Assembly (NCBI GenBank): GCA_016712315.1
Contig: JADJRG010000026.1
Span: 1-64,000 of the forward strand
DNA: 64,000 nt
From: Nannocystis sp.
GTDB taxonomy: Bacteria > Myxococcota_A > Polyangia > Nannocystales > Nannocystaceae
Reading direction: 5' to 3'
Within the stretch, counting starts at the first letter, position 1, and every line of letters starts with the position of its first letter. The position numbers and the translations under genes are program-made. Positions 1-9,289 of this stretch are shown here, piece by piece. The notes beneath the pieces were generated by a model. The model was not told where the DNA came from, did no database searches, and was given only the letters and a program-made list of their open reading frames with translations.

Positions 1-664
1 GTGGGCGACGATCGCCCGGCGAAGCCCCTCCTCGTGGTGCGCAGCGTCTTCGCTCAAATAAATTCGGAGTGGGGCACGAAGCGCGACGCGACGTCGATCT
101 GGCTGAGCAGGGTAGCATTTTTTATAAATCACGCCGTCCGGGCCGATCACCGGGGGGCCGTGCATGCTGTCACCCATGGTGAGGTCGCCGGGGTGCTCGG
201 CGGTGAAGGCCCGCCGCTCGCGCGTGGGCAGCTGTGTGGGCCGCTTCGAGAGGCCGTGCGCGACCAGGAGACGCCGGACGGTGGACGGGGCGAGCGTGCC
301 AGGCAGAACGTCGTTGGCGCGCTCGAGCGCCTTGATGAGCGTACGGATGCTCCGACGCGGCTGCTCGCGCCGGAGAGCGAGGAGATTGCGGGCGACGAGC
401 TCGGGGATCGCACGACACGTGCCCGCGTCCGCGCGGGTGTGAGGCTCGAGAGCGCTCAGTCCACCTGCGCGATAGTCGTAGCGCCAGCCCTCGAGCGTGC
501 GCCAGCGGGAAGCGCCGCGGCTGACCATCGAGGTAGATGTACGAGCGAGCCGCGGCCTCCTCCAGGAGCTCGCGGATCTCGCCGTGATCGAGGCGCGCGC
601 TGATCAGCGGGCCGAGGATGGAGAGGCGCCACTCGGCCACTTCTCGTCGCTTGTTGGGATCCAT
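1..664 (-). pseudogene. DDE transposase, left copy, frameshifted and cut by window edge
   Basis: The gene starts at an ATG at 662-664 and matches the split transposase at 35561-36924. The N-terminal part is a helix-turn-helix-like region. An extra base in a G run at 507-509 (plus strand) shifts the frame after about 50 residues. A G run at 152-157 has six bases where the right copy has five. With six bases the two halves of the transposase would be in one frame across the first catalytic aspartate (GDSMHGP). Two compensating indels near 60 and 111 follow. As read the gene is not translatable as one protein. Homopolymer consensus errors could explain all of this. Confidence 0.8.
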
Positions 665-747
665 GGCGACCTTCTACCGCCTGGGTCCGGCCACTTCGGG
701 TGGGATCGCTCGCAGGACGATCTGTCTGAAGGGATATGTCTTTTGGG

Positions 748-1281
748 TCACATGATACGCAGCCCGGGTAGTAGGAGGTTTAGGAGGTTCGCAAGGAGAG
801 CGCAGGCGCCGAGCGCTGAGGCGAGCGGGCGAAAGGCCGCGAGAAGGGCGCCACGGGTCGCATCGAGGCCGATCGCCGCGAGCGCCGTCGCGATCCGCGG
901 CACGCGCTCCGCGCTGAGCGTGTGCAAGGCGAGACGCGCCGGCTCCTTCGCCCTCGCCCGCCAGCGCCGCCGGGTCCTCGGCGCGATCCTGGCGGCCTTG
1001 GGCGGGCCTTCCGCGCCATCGACGACGACAGCCTCGACCGCGGGCCAGCAGCGCCAGAGGTGGCCCGCGAGGAAGGCGGGCACGATCTGGACGACGCCAC
1101 CGCACCGAGGGCAGATGTAGCGCCGGATCTCGAGCGGCGCCTCACCGACCGGCCTGCGCGTGCGTGTGCCGTGCGCGTGCATCCGCCGACAGCAGCTCCG
1201 ACACTGCTGCGGCCGATACGCGTCCGGATCGGCGAGCCGCCTGGTGTGCTCGTGACGATCGTGGACGTCGGTGGCGATCAC
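748..1281 (-). CDS. Zinc-ribbon accessory protein of the transposon (left copy)
   Basis: This 177-residue protein has two CxxC pairs (QCRSC near residue 27 and YICPRC near residue 55) separated by about 25 residues, a zinc-ribbon layout. It is nearly identical to the protein at 34944-35477 and sits at the same place, upstream of the transposase and on the same strand. Small zinc-ribbon proteins of this kind often accompany transposases, and a DNA-binding or targeting role is inferred. The GTG start is supported because the copies keep the same frame downstream of it but diverge upstream through a one-base indel at 1286-1290. A purine-rich run lies just upstream as a possible ribosome-binding site. 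Confidence 0.75.
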   Translation of the reverse strand: MIATDVHDRHEHTRRLADPDAYRPQQCRSCCRRMHAHGTRTRRPVGEAPLEIRRYICPRCGGVVQIVPAFLAGHLWRCWPAVEAVVVDGAEGPPKAARIAPRTRRRWRARAKEPARLALHTLSAERVPRIATALAAIGLDATRGALLAAFRPLASALGACALLANLLNLLLPGLRIM

Positions 1282-1510
1282 GGTACCCCCTTCACGCTCG
1301 ACGGGTAGCCTGCGTGCATGTACACTCGGCCTCGCGGTGGCTCGGGGGCGGGATGGTCCCGCCCGGTTGTTTTTGTTTCACACCAAACGTATCCGCCCGA
1401 TCCCACCGCCTTGACCAGTTCCTCGACTCAATGCCGACGAGGTCCTGCAAGATCAGTGTGGAATAATTAGTAAATTTCTACCGGTGATCGACCCGCAGCA
1501 CGGTAACGCG

Positions 1511-1540
1511 GCTGAGCGCCGCTGAGCGCCGCTGAGCGCC
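1511..1540. repeat. Three tandem 10-bp repeats in the transposon end (left copy)
   Basis: GCTGAGCGCC is repeated three times without change. The same array, reverse-complemented, occurs at 34681-34710 in the other copy. Repeats about 130 bp inside the terminus are plausible transposase-binding sites (inference). Confidence 0.7.
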
Positions 1541-1945
1541 GCTCCCGTGCGTTGATCCGCCCTCGATGCGGGAGAGCCGCGCCACGATCCGCCCGTGCTC
1601 TCAGAGGGTTAGTCCCCGCTCAGAGCGTGAATCAAACAGTAGGGAGCCCCCGTGTGGAGAGCGATGCGACACACCCCCCAGCCGGCGAGACGCAATCGAC
1701 GACTTCTGGTAGCGCCCGGCGGTTGGCTAGCCTGCTGCTTGAGGGTCAGCGGTCATGCATGGGGGGCGCGCTGCGCGGGTCCGTCGCGTTGACGTCGTCC
1801 CCCTCGCCCCGGCGCTGCCCATCGGCGAGCGCCTGACGGGGAAACGGCGGTGAGGTGGCCCTGTTACTCGGGGGACGCGCGCTATACGCGCCCTGGAAAT
1901 TCCGCCCGACGCGCGCGCTCGCTCGCGGTACCATCCGCGCGCACC

Positions 1946-3710
1946 GTGCAGCAAAACTTCGAGGCTCTGGTCCCAAACTTTCGCGCGCAGGCGCTCTCGG
2001 AGGCGCTCGCCGAGCTCGCGGTGCAAGGCGACACCGAGCGCGGCGCGGTCTTCACCCGCCCCGAGGTCGTCGACGCGATCTTGACCCTCGCCGGCTACAC
2101 CGCCGATCGGCCCCTCCATCAGCTCCGCTTGCTCGAGCCCCTCTCGGCGCTGGCGACTTCTTCCTCCGCGCCCTCGACCGCCTCCTCGCCGCGTATCGCC
2201 GGTGCGGCGGCGCCCCCTCGGGAGCCCTCGACGCGCTGCGACCCGCCCTGCGCGGCGTCGAGATCCACCCCGCTTCGCTAGCCCGAGCGCGCGACGCCGC
2301 GCGTCTTCGCCTCATCACCTGGGGCGCCCGCCCGCGCGTCGCCGACGCCCTCTGCGACGCCTGGCTGTTCGCCGACGACTTCCTGCTCGCCCCGATCGAC
2401 GGCGGCTTCGACGTCATCGTCGGCAACCCGCCCTACGTCCGCCAGGAGCGGATCCCAGCGCCGCTGCTCGCCGAGTACCGTCGGCGATACAGCACCATCT
2501 ACGACCGCGCCGATCTCTACGTCCCCTTCTTCGAGCGCGGCCTCCGTCTGCTGCTCGATAACGGCCGCCTCGCCTTTATCTGCGCCAACCGTTGGATGAA
2601 GAACAAGTACGGCAAGCCCCTGCGAGCCATGCTCGCCCAGGGCTTCCACGTCGAGCACGCGATCGACATGGAGGGGACGGACGCCTTCCACACCGAGGTG
2701 ATGGCCTACACCTCGATCACGGTGATCCGCCGCGGCGAGGGCCGCGAGCTCCGGATCGCGCGGCGGCCCGAGGTCAGCGCCGCGTCGCTCGATCGCCTCG
2801 TCACCGCGATGCTCAGTGACACGCCGACCCGCGATCCTCGGGTCTCCGTGCTCCACGGTGCGACCGCCAGCGACGCCCCCTGGATCCTCGAGGATACTGG
2901 CCCGCTCGCCCTGCTGCGCCGCCTCGAGCAGGATCTCCCCACCGTCGAGCAGGCTGGCCTCAAGTTCCGGGATCGGCGTCGCCTCCGGGGCCGATAAAAT
3001 TTTCGTCGGTGACTACGAGTCGCTCCCCCGTCGAGGACGAGCGCAAGGTGCCGCTCGTGATGGCTCCTGACCTCGAGGACGGTCTGATCCGCTGGCGCAA
3101 GAAGGGCATCGTCAACCCCTTCGAGCCCGACGGCTCCCTCGCCGCTCTCGCTCGTTACCCCCGCTTCGCCGCCTACCTGCGAGGGCACCAGGAGCGGCTC
3201 GCTGCCCGTTATGTCGCCAAGCGGAGCGGCGACGGCTGGTACCGGACGATCGACCGGATCGACCCGCAGCTCACCCGCACGCCCAAGCTCCTGATCCCCG
3301 ACATCAAGGGCCAGGCGACCGTCGTCTATGACGAGGGCCGCTACTACCCTCACCACAACCTCTACTACGTCGCCCAAGGCCCCGCCGCCGGACATGACCC
3401 CGAGGACACCTGGGATCTACGCGCCCTCGCCACCGTCCTGCGCTCGGCGATCGCCGTGCTCTTCGTCGCCTCCTACTGCGTCAAGATGTCGGGCGGCTTC
3501 CTCCGCTTCCAGGCGCAGTACCTCCGTCGGATCCGGATCCCGCGCTGGCGCGAACTCACCCCCGCCCAGCGCGACGCGCTGCTCGCGGCGCCGGCGACCG
3601 ACCTCCCCGCGATCGATCGCGCAGTCTTCGACGTCTACCGCCTCGCCCCCGCCGAGATCGCCGCCGCGACCGCCGCCGCCGCCGCCGCGAGGGTCGGCCG
3701 CAAGTCATGA
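1946..3710 (+). CDS. N6-adenine DNA methyltransferase, XhoI/PaeR7I-type, with apparent frameshifts
   Basis: Protein fragments in three frames join into one methylase. The start is GTG 1946, giving VQQNFEALVPNF. The N-terminal motif RGAVFTRPEVV is typical of Eco57I-like and PaeR7I-like enzymes. The SAM-binding motif I region is LLEPLS/GAGDFFLRAL, the catalytic motif is NPPYVRQ near 2430, and the C-terminal target-recognition part includes IGVASGADKIFVG near 2975. Breaks lie near 2145, 2967 and 3035, and each is explained by one base in or next to a homopolymer. The stop overlaps the restriction endonuclease start (ATGA at 3707-3710), so the two are one transcription unit. Given the partner, the product most likely methylates adenine in CTCGAG. 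Confidence 0.85.
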
Positions 3711-4421
3711 CCCGGAGTCTGTTACCCGATGACTTCGACGAGCGCTGTCAGAGCGCTGTAAAGCGCTTCTGGAGCGCACGCACATCCGAAGCGAAGGGCG
3801 CGCGTCAGGGCGGCTCGCGTGACGCCGTGATCGGCGGCAAAAACATGGACGGTTTCGTCGACTTGGTCAGCTACGTCGCCCGCCACTGCGGCCTCTCGGC
3901 CGACGCCGTCCACACTGGGAGCACGAGCGTGGTCCTCCCTGGCTTCTATCGGCCGACGAAGAAGTGGGATACGCTCGTGATCGAGCGAGGCCGCCTCCTC
4001 GCGGCCTTCGAATTCAAGTCACAGGTCGGATCATTCGGGAACAATTTCAACAACCGCTCGGAGGAGGTGATCGGATCCGCAGCGGATCTCTGGGTCGCAC
4101 ACCGGCACGGCGCCTACCGGAACGGCCTCATGAGCGCCTCCTCCGGAGGAGATCCCAGACCCCCTACCTCGGGTGGGTGATGCTCCTCGAAGAGTGCGAC
4201 AGGTCGCGAGCGCCTGTGAAGGTTGATGAGCCCCACTACCCCGTGTTTCCAGATTCGTCGGGGCTTCCTACGCCAAACGCTACCAGATCCTCTGCGAGCG
4301 CCTGATGCAGGAGAAGCTCTACTCGTCTGCCGCGCTGGCGCTCTCTGAGGAGGAAGCCGGAACGGAGCACGGGGCCTACCGAAGCCTGTCGGAGGCTACT
4401 AGCCTCCGCGCCCTTTCTTAA
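3707..4421 (+). CDS. Type II restriction endonuclease, XhoI/PaeR7I family (CTCGAG), with apparent frameshifts
   Basis: About 238 residues can be assembled, close to the roughly 245 of XhoI and PaeR7I. Recognisable family blocks occur in order: GGKNMDGFVDL, LPGFYRPTKKWDTLV, AAFEFKSQVGSFGNNFNNR (with the E-x-K nuclease core and the typical GNNFNNR), YLGWVMLLEECDRS, VDEPHYPVFP, SYAKRYQILCERL. The frame breaks near 4160 and 4253, each fixable by one base. The real C-terminus would then be the TAA at 4419-4421. Without correction the first frame ends at 4180. It sits directly behind its methylase with a 4-base overlap. I am confident of the family. Whether the enzyme is active depends on whether the frameshifts are real. 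Confidence 0.88.
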
Positions 4422-4845
4422 TTTGCCTTGAGGGCAATAGCTGCTGTCGAGAGTGTGGCGAAGTAGGCTCGATTGCAGCAGGCGGCTGCTGGTGAGAACC
4501 TGACCACCCACGGGCCTCGCGGCTCGCACGAGCCCAGCCGACCACCTCACCATCCGCTTCAAATCCGTCGAAGGGACCCCCAGTACATGGCCCCCGAGCG
4601 CTTCGACGCCAACGCGCCGGTCTCGCCTCGACCCATACGTTCCCGCCGCCGCGACGCCGGATCCGTGGCCATGCCAGCGGCCCCTGCGTCAACGCGCTCA
4701 TGGCGCAAAGGCCAAACGCCGCCCCCACGGATCTACCTGCGCGTCTCCGGGAACCAACCTCTCCCTCCCAGCCGGTGAGCCGTTCCGCCCCCGGCCCGGA
4801 CATCACCACCACGGGACCACGAACCCCGCCTGGAGAGTCAGAACC
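4422..4845. other. Intergenic stretch with a tiny kinase remnant
   Basis: No intact gene was found. Near 4575-4630 (plus strand, one frame change) the peptide GTPQYMAPERFDANAPVS can be read. It matches the activation-segment end and APE motif of bacterial Ser/Thr kinases, with nothing kinase-like on either side. It is probably a relic of a larger kinase gene. Confidence 0.45.
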
Positions 4846-5178
4846 ATGCCCAAGTCCATCTTCATCAGCCACGTCCACGAGGACATCACCTACCGCAACC
4901 ACGTCGCCCGCTGGATCGACGACGGCCACCTCGGCCACGTCGTCGCCACCTCCGAGACCACCGACGTCCGCCAGCACGGCGACAGCGCCATCCGCGCTCA
5001 CCTGCAGCCCAAGATGCGCGGCGCCGCCGTAGTCCTCGGCCTCATCGGCCAGAACAGCCGGTCCGCTTCCGCAAGCGCCTCGGCCTCGCTCACGGGATCC
5101 TCGTCGCCGGCACCCGCCCCTACCCCCCCGACGAGGCCGAGGCCCTGCGCGACCTCGGCCGGGACCGCGTCCGAGTGA
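4846..5178 (+). CDS. ThsB-like TIR-fold protein, C-terminus frameshifted
   Basis: The start ATG at 4846 gives MPKSIFISHVHEDITYRN, then a region up to QPKMRGAAVVLGLIGQNSR. This matches the MTH538/DUF1863 TIR-like fold found in ThsB of Thoeris: beta strand with FISH and ED, helix, then a VVLxLIG strand and the GQNS turn. From about 5056 the frame is wrong. In the next frame one reads VRFRKRLGLAHGILVAGTR, the expected next helix and strand, so one indel breaks the gene. Family members make or use nucleotide signals in phage defence. No ThsA-like partner is visible next to it. It follows the restriction-modification pair on the same strand. Confidence 0.65.
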   Translation: MPKSIFISHVHEDITYRNHVARWIDDGHLGHVVATSETTDVRQHGDSAIRAHLQPKMRGAAVVLGLIGQNSRSASASASASLTGSSSPAPAPTPPTRPRPCATSAGTASE

Positions 5179-5254
5179 CCCCTCTCGGCCAGACGGAATC
5201 GCCGGGAGGATCATGCGCGTCACCACCGCGCCGGCCATCCAATCCAATAACAAC

Positions 5255-6356
5255 TCACATGCCTTCCCGCGCCGCGGCCGGATGCGTGGCAAACGAGACT
5301 AGGCGCTGCAAGTCATTTGCTGACAGAGCCAATTCATCAGCAATGCGAGCCAACGGCCACTTTACCTGAATGATTTCAAGGGCTTTTCGTAGTGCGACGG
5401 GATGCTCTTGGGGCGGCTCGTCACGCTCGATAATTCGTTGACCAGTTTGGTTTAGGTACATGAATGCTCTTCGATAGGCTGGCTCCGAAATAGTCCCTAA
5501 ATCAAAACACCGGCGAACGATAGCAGCAGCCGAAACCTTCCACCGGCGTTTGAGTTCCCAGATGAGGTCCCAATTGACGCGCCGGGGAGCTTCGTGGATG
5601 AAGGAGTCTCTGGGAAGAAGAAACGCGGAGCCGAAGTAGTTGGCCTGACGTTCGAGTTCAGGTGATCCCGCAGCAACGTCAACATGCATGATGAGATGAC
5701 CGAGTTCGTGGCTCGCATCCCACCGGGTCCGGCTTGTGGAACCCTTCTCCATCACCAAGAAGATGATTGGTCGTCCCTCGTTCCAGAGGAAAACGCATCG
5801 ACATCTCGGCAGCCATCGTCGATCGGGACAATGACGACGCCATGGCGCTCAAGCAGGTTGACCATATTGCCAATCGGGCCAAGACCGATCCCCACCGAGC
5901 CCGAACCTCCAACGCGAGTCGCTCCACCTCGTCACGGTTGGCCGGTGTTGCAGCCAAAGCGGTTATCTGTTCGTGGGGAAGAATGACATTCTTCTCTAGA
6001 AATGACAGCAAGCCACAGATTAGAGAACCGCGAGCCAGCAACGCACGTCGGTTCTTCTGTGAAGTTGAGCGCAAACTTCGGAAGTGGCAGCGGTCGAGTG
6101 GTATGAGCTTATAATCGACGGTGTCCGGAGTACTAGCGAAGAACGAGGCAGGGGTTCCGAGTGCCAGTATGAGTCTCCCGATGGTCTGCCCATCGGGACG
6201 CGAACGCCCCGACTCGAACTGACTTACGGCACTTGGTGTCTTACCGATCTTCTCTGCGAGTTCAGCCTTCGTGAGCCCACGGACCTCACGTGCAAGCGTA
6301 AGCCGCTCGGGTTCGAAGAGTCGCGCGGCCGAGTGGATGTCACTGGGCCCGATCAT
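5255..6356 (-). CDS. XRE regulator fused to ImmA/IrrE metallopeptidase, with apparent frameshifts
   Basis: The N-terminal 75 residues are an XRE helix-turn-helix (LTKAELAEKIGKTPSAVSQ). A linker domain and an ImmA/IrrE zinc peptidase follow, with HELGH near 5700. Such fusions (about 370 residues) sense damage or infection and cleave or relieve repressors. Two breaks, near 5892 and 5776, are each cured by adding one G to a G run of the coding strand. The middle then reads RWGIGLGPIGNMVNLLERHG and runs on into VMEKGSTSRTRWDASHELGH. The start ATG at 6356 lies one base after the stop of the upstream gene, so translation is probably coupled. Base composition is clearly less G+C-rich than the neighbours, suggesting transfer. 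Confidence 0.87.
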
Positions 6357-6357
6357 C

Positions 6358-7194
6358 CTAGTAGACCTGGGACGACTCTTCCGGCTCGTCCGCGAGTTCC
6401 TTCGGGCTTACGACGACGTCTCCCTCGGGAACTTCCTCAGGTGCCGCATGGCCTTCGCCGCTGTGGTTTCGGGATAGGTCTACCGTAGCGACAGAAGGAG
6501 CCTCATCGAGGCATAGTTCCTCGACGTAACTCCATCGGCGGATCCTTCCGCCAGCAGAGTCGGCGGGAATGCAGAGATAGAGGGCGCAGAGGCCGTCTTC
6601 AGGGTTGCCAAGATGGGCAACGATCGCGTATCGGCAGGCAGTCACGTCATCGAGCATCGCATCCTCAAGTCCAGGGAGGAGGGGGTGTCCGTCATTCGCA
6701 CCGTTCTCCGAGGTTGGGAAACACTCCCAGATGTTCTCTGTTGCAGTGCGACCTACCTTGTAGAAGCCGAGGGTGTACTCCCCGCTTTGAAAGCGGGCGA
6801 GATTGCCAGACTCCTCCATCCGAGTAAGTTGGATTGGTGTATTCTGGCAAACGGCTCCGAGTTGGAAACACCCCACATGGTACACATTATGGCCGAAGGT
6901 CTGAGCGTTGAATCCGTGTTGAGGAAAATGGCATTCTTGGACAATGGCGTACGCGCGCTGTACGGCCGTTCGGATCGCGTCTTTGAGAGACGGTGAGAAG
7001 ACCTCACGGTAGCGGTCCCCAGGATCGGGGTTCTGGCGACCGAATGGGCCTAGACTGCCGCGTCGAAGTTCAAGGTCCCACTCAGAGACTGGGAGCATCT
7101 CCAGAAGTGTGGCGGCTGGCTCGGGGAGGGCGACCGGATCGAAGACAACTTTGGGGAGGATGGTGTTGTGCGCAGCGCGTTCATCGTCAGCCAT
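6358..7194 (-). CDS. Unknown protein coupled to the XRE-ImmA gene
   Basis: This is a protein of about 278 residues that I do not recognise. The ATG at 7194 (MADDERAAHN) is chosen because it follows a purine-rich stretch. An earlier in-frame start at 7257 would add 21 residues. It is mostly alpha/beta with no signal peptide or membrane segment. The tail is acidic and rich in Glu and Pro (APEEVPEGDVVVSPKELADE). The stop is one base from the XRE-ImmA start, so the two are an operon. Codon use is less G+C-biased than the rest of the window, as in its partner. By position it could be the toxin, effector or substrate controlled by the ImmA regulator, but nothing in the sequence proves that. Confidence 0.7.
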   Translation of the reverse strand: MADDERAAHNTILPKVVFDPVALPEPAATLLEMLPVSEWDLELRRGSLGPFGRQNPDPGDRYREVFSPSLKDAIRTAVQRAYAIVQECHFPQHGFNAQTFGHNVYHVGCFQLGAVCQNTPIQLTRMEESGNLARFQSGEYTLGFYKVGRTATENIWECFPTSENGANDGHPLLPGLEDAMLDDVTACRYAIVAHLGNPEDGLCALYLCIPADSAGGRIRRWSYVEELCLDEAPSVATVDLSRNHSGEGHAAPEEVPEGDVVVSPKELADEPEESSQVY

Positions 7195-7439
7195 GTTCGG
7201 TTTCTTCCCTCTCGGGCTCGGCGGGTGCATAAAACCGTACCTAATCGCCAAAATCAAGAGGAAAAATGAAGTGGATCGCTAAAAATTTTGAACGTCCAGT
7301 AACGGGCGCCTAGGAGCGAGCTCTCCCGATGACGTGCCAACGTCGACCGCCTTCGCTGCGACGTGGGTGTCCGCGGACGCGGGCTCGGGGTTAGGGCCGA
7401 AGGCGGCGGCTCGCCCGCTACCGCCCCCACCGACTGGCA

Positions 7440-7579
7440 CGCCATCCCCCCCCCGCCTCCGCCGCGACCGAGCGATCCGCAGCCAGCTCACCGAGCACGG
7501 CTTCCGCATCATCACCCTCACCGCCAGCGACCTCCGCCGCGGCACCGCCCTCGCCCAAGACCTCCTCGCAGCGGGTTAG
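7440..7579 (+). pseudogene. C-terminal fragment of a nuclease- or helicase-associated protein
   Basis: The frame ending at 7579 reads RDRAIRSQLTEHGFRIITLT followed by about 20 more residues. This has good codon bias and resembles the end of restriction-endonuclease-like (DUF559/VSR-like) C-termini of helicase-type defence proteins. Upstream sequence in the frame is low-complexity and has no homologous look. It is likely a remnant of the helicase debris to its right. Confidence 0.35.
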
Positions 7580-7583
7580 TCCC

Positions 7584-7760
7584 CTACTCATCCACCCAAT
7601 CGACGATCACGAGCCCACCCGGCTCGTCCAGGATCAGCCGCCTGCCCTGACGCCGCAGCGTGCCCGTCACGCGGATCCGAGCTGCGCGCCCGTGCGCCGC
7701 CACCGCCAGGCTGTAGAGCGTTGGGGGCAGCACCATATGCACCTTCGACGCCCCCGGGCG
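7584..7760 (-). pseudogene. C-terminal fragment of an unknown protein
   Basis: On the minus strand a stretch of about 50 residues ending at 7584 (core LPPTLYSLAVAAHGRAARIR, then RRLILDEPGGLVIVDWVDE) has strong G/C third-position bias and a plausible beta-rich pattern. It has no credible start and abuts helicase debris on the opposite strand. I do not recognise the family. Confidence 0.3.
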
Positions 7761-7767
7761 CCCCTCG

Positions 7768-8790
7768 ATGAAGGGCCTCACCGGCGGCCGGGCCCTCGGC
7801 GACGACCGCGACGCCCTCTTCGCCAACCACCGCTGCCGCTTCGTCGTCCTCGACGAGGTCCACCTACCGCGGCAGTCTCGGCGCCAACATCGCCCTGCTC
7901 TTCCGCCGCCTCCTCGCCCCCCTCCGCCGCGCCCGCCAGGACTGGCGCGCCAACGATCGCAGCGACCGCCGACTTTTCCCCGAAGTCCTGCCGGTCGCGC
8001 CCGCCCATCGGAGGCGCCGATCCCCGCGTGGAACGATCCCGCCGCCCTCCATCGCAGCCTCGCCGCGCTCGCGGGCGCCCCCGCCGACCTCCCCCTCGAC
8101 CAGCTCGCGCGCCGCGCCGCGATCCTCTGGACCCTCGGCGATCACCTCGCGCGCCGCCCGATGTCGCGCTCCCAGCTCGTGCACGCCATCGCCGAGTCCG
8201 TGCCCGAGCGCAAAGGCGCCGACCCCGAGGCCCTCTGCCGGGAGATCGAAGCCGCCCTCATCATCGGCGCAGCCCTCCCCGACGGCACCCCCGGCGCCCT
8301 CCGCCTCCGCACCCACCGCTTCATCCGCGGCGGCTGGCGCTTCACGCGCTGCTCGCCCCGACCTGCGGCCGCCTCTACCCGATGGGCGAAGAGCGCTGCG
8401 AGTGCGGCACCCGCACGGCCCCCTCTACATCTGCCGCTCCTGCGGCGTCCACGCCTACCGCATGGCCTCGCCCGAGCCCGGCAAGGACCTCCTCGAGCCC
8501 TTCGCCGCGCACCACGACCCCGACCACGAGTGGATGCTCTACGACCGCACCCTCTGGGAGGCCGACGACGACTCCGCCGAGCTCGCCCTCCACGATCCCG
8601 AGGCCCAGGGCGCGCGGCTAGGGCGGCGCCTTCGAGGCGCGGAGGCGACGATCTCGGCGGTGCCGACGACGCCCCGTCCGCGAGTGGTACACCGACAGCG
8701 AGCGGCTGGGCCCCCGCCAGCCCGGCGAACTACAGGAACTGCACCGGCCGCTGCCAGTGGATCAAGAGCAGGCAACCCCGCTCTGACCTG
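7768..8790 (+). pseudogene. DEAD/DEAH helicase of the YprA/DUF1998 type, fragmentary
   Basis: Successive frames give pieces of one large helicase: FRFVVLDEVH-like Walker B (VVLDEVH near 7845), then TYRGSLGANIALLFRRLLAP, a middle region with LPLDQLARRAAILWTLGDHL, then LRTHRFIRGGWRF and a zinc-ribbon-like CGRLYPMGEERCECGTRT. PLYICRSCGVHAYR follows (zinc region near 8360-8460). This order fits DUF1998/MrfA-type helicases found in defence loci. At least three frame changes (near 7862, 8010 and 8350) occur. The N-terminal Walker A half and the C-terminal helicase lobe are missing, so this is a real deletion remnant even if the indels are sequencing errors. Confidence 0.6.
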
Positions 8791-9289
8791 ATGCTGTGCG
8801 AGGTCCCGGCCTCATTGATTCGCAGCGCGCCTGGCCCGTAGGAGTCGCTCTCGTCGGCTTGGACGCCGTCGAGCATGAAGATCGTCTCGCGGCCGGTGTG
8901 CAGATGCGACGGAACTTCAGCGCCGGGCGCTGCGCGCGATTTACACGATCAGGAGCGTACTGATCGCATCAACCGCGCCTCAACAGCGCTTCGCACGAAC
9001 CAGCCGCGCACCGTCGCGCGAGCGCGCCGCGCCGTTGGTTGAGGGTCGAACGAGCTGGCAGCGCCTCGGCCCGCACGCCGCCCTCGACCACCTCGCCTCA
9101 GGTGCCCCCCGCTCCCCGGATTCGCCGACCCTCACCGCGCCAGATCCCCTCCCGCGTCGCCTCCTCCGCCACGCAGCGCTCACAGCGGAACTCTCGGTCT
9201 TCGAGCGCCCGCGCCACCGCCCCCACGTCCGCGATCACCCCCTCCGAGCCCGTTCGGCGCCCCGATCAACAACGCGACCCTCTCGCCCT
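8791..9289. other. Intergenic stretch with a dispersed repeat
   Basis: No gene was identified. It holds copy A of a dispersed repeat at 8932-9051 and, past it, G+C-rich sequence without a convincing frame up to the hipA stop. Confidence 0.5.
8932..9051 (+). repeat. Dispersed repeat, copy A
   Basis: Near-identical to 29604-29724 and, over its first half, to the inverted copy at 30210-30303. The core holds an inverted repeat CGATCAG-gagcgta-CTGATCG (8946-8966) that could form a 7-bp stem with a 7-base loop. No coding sense is evident. It could be a REP-like or miniature element. Confidence 0.75.

Larger units (their letters stand above)
1..1673 (-). mobile_element. Left copy of a three-gene DDE transposon (partial)
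   Basis: This stretch is the reverse complement of 34552-36222, the first half of the complete element further right. It runs from the outer terminal repeat, whose TGTGTCG end lies at 1667-1673, to the window edge, so the ATPase gene and the other terminus lie outside. The two copies differ by a few substitutions and by several one-base indels, nearly all in short homopolymers (near 60, 111, 155, 508 and 1288). The flank at 1674 is unrelated to the flank of the right copy, so this is an independent insertion. Its target duplication cannot be read because one end is missing. Confidence 0.93.

Noticed and set aside
8932..9051. Repeat considered as an integron attC site or a DGR template
   Set aside because: No GTTRRRY/RYYYAAC boxes, no integron integrase or reverse transcriptase, and no adenine-biased differences between copies.
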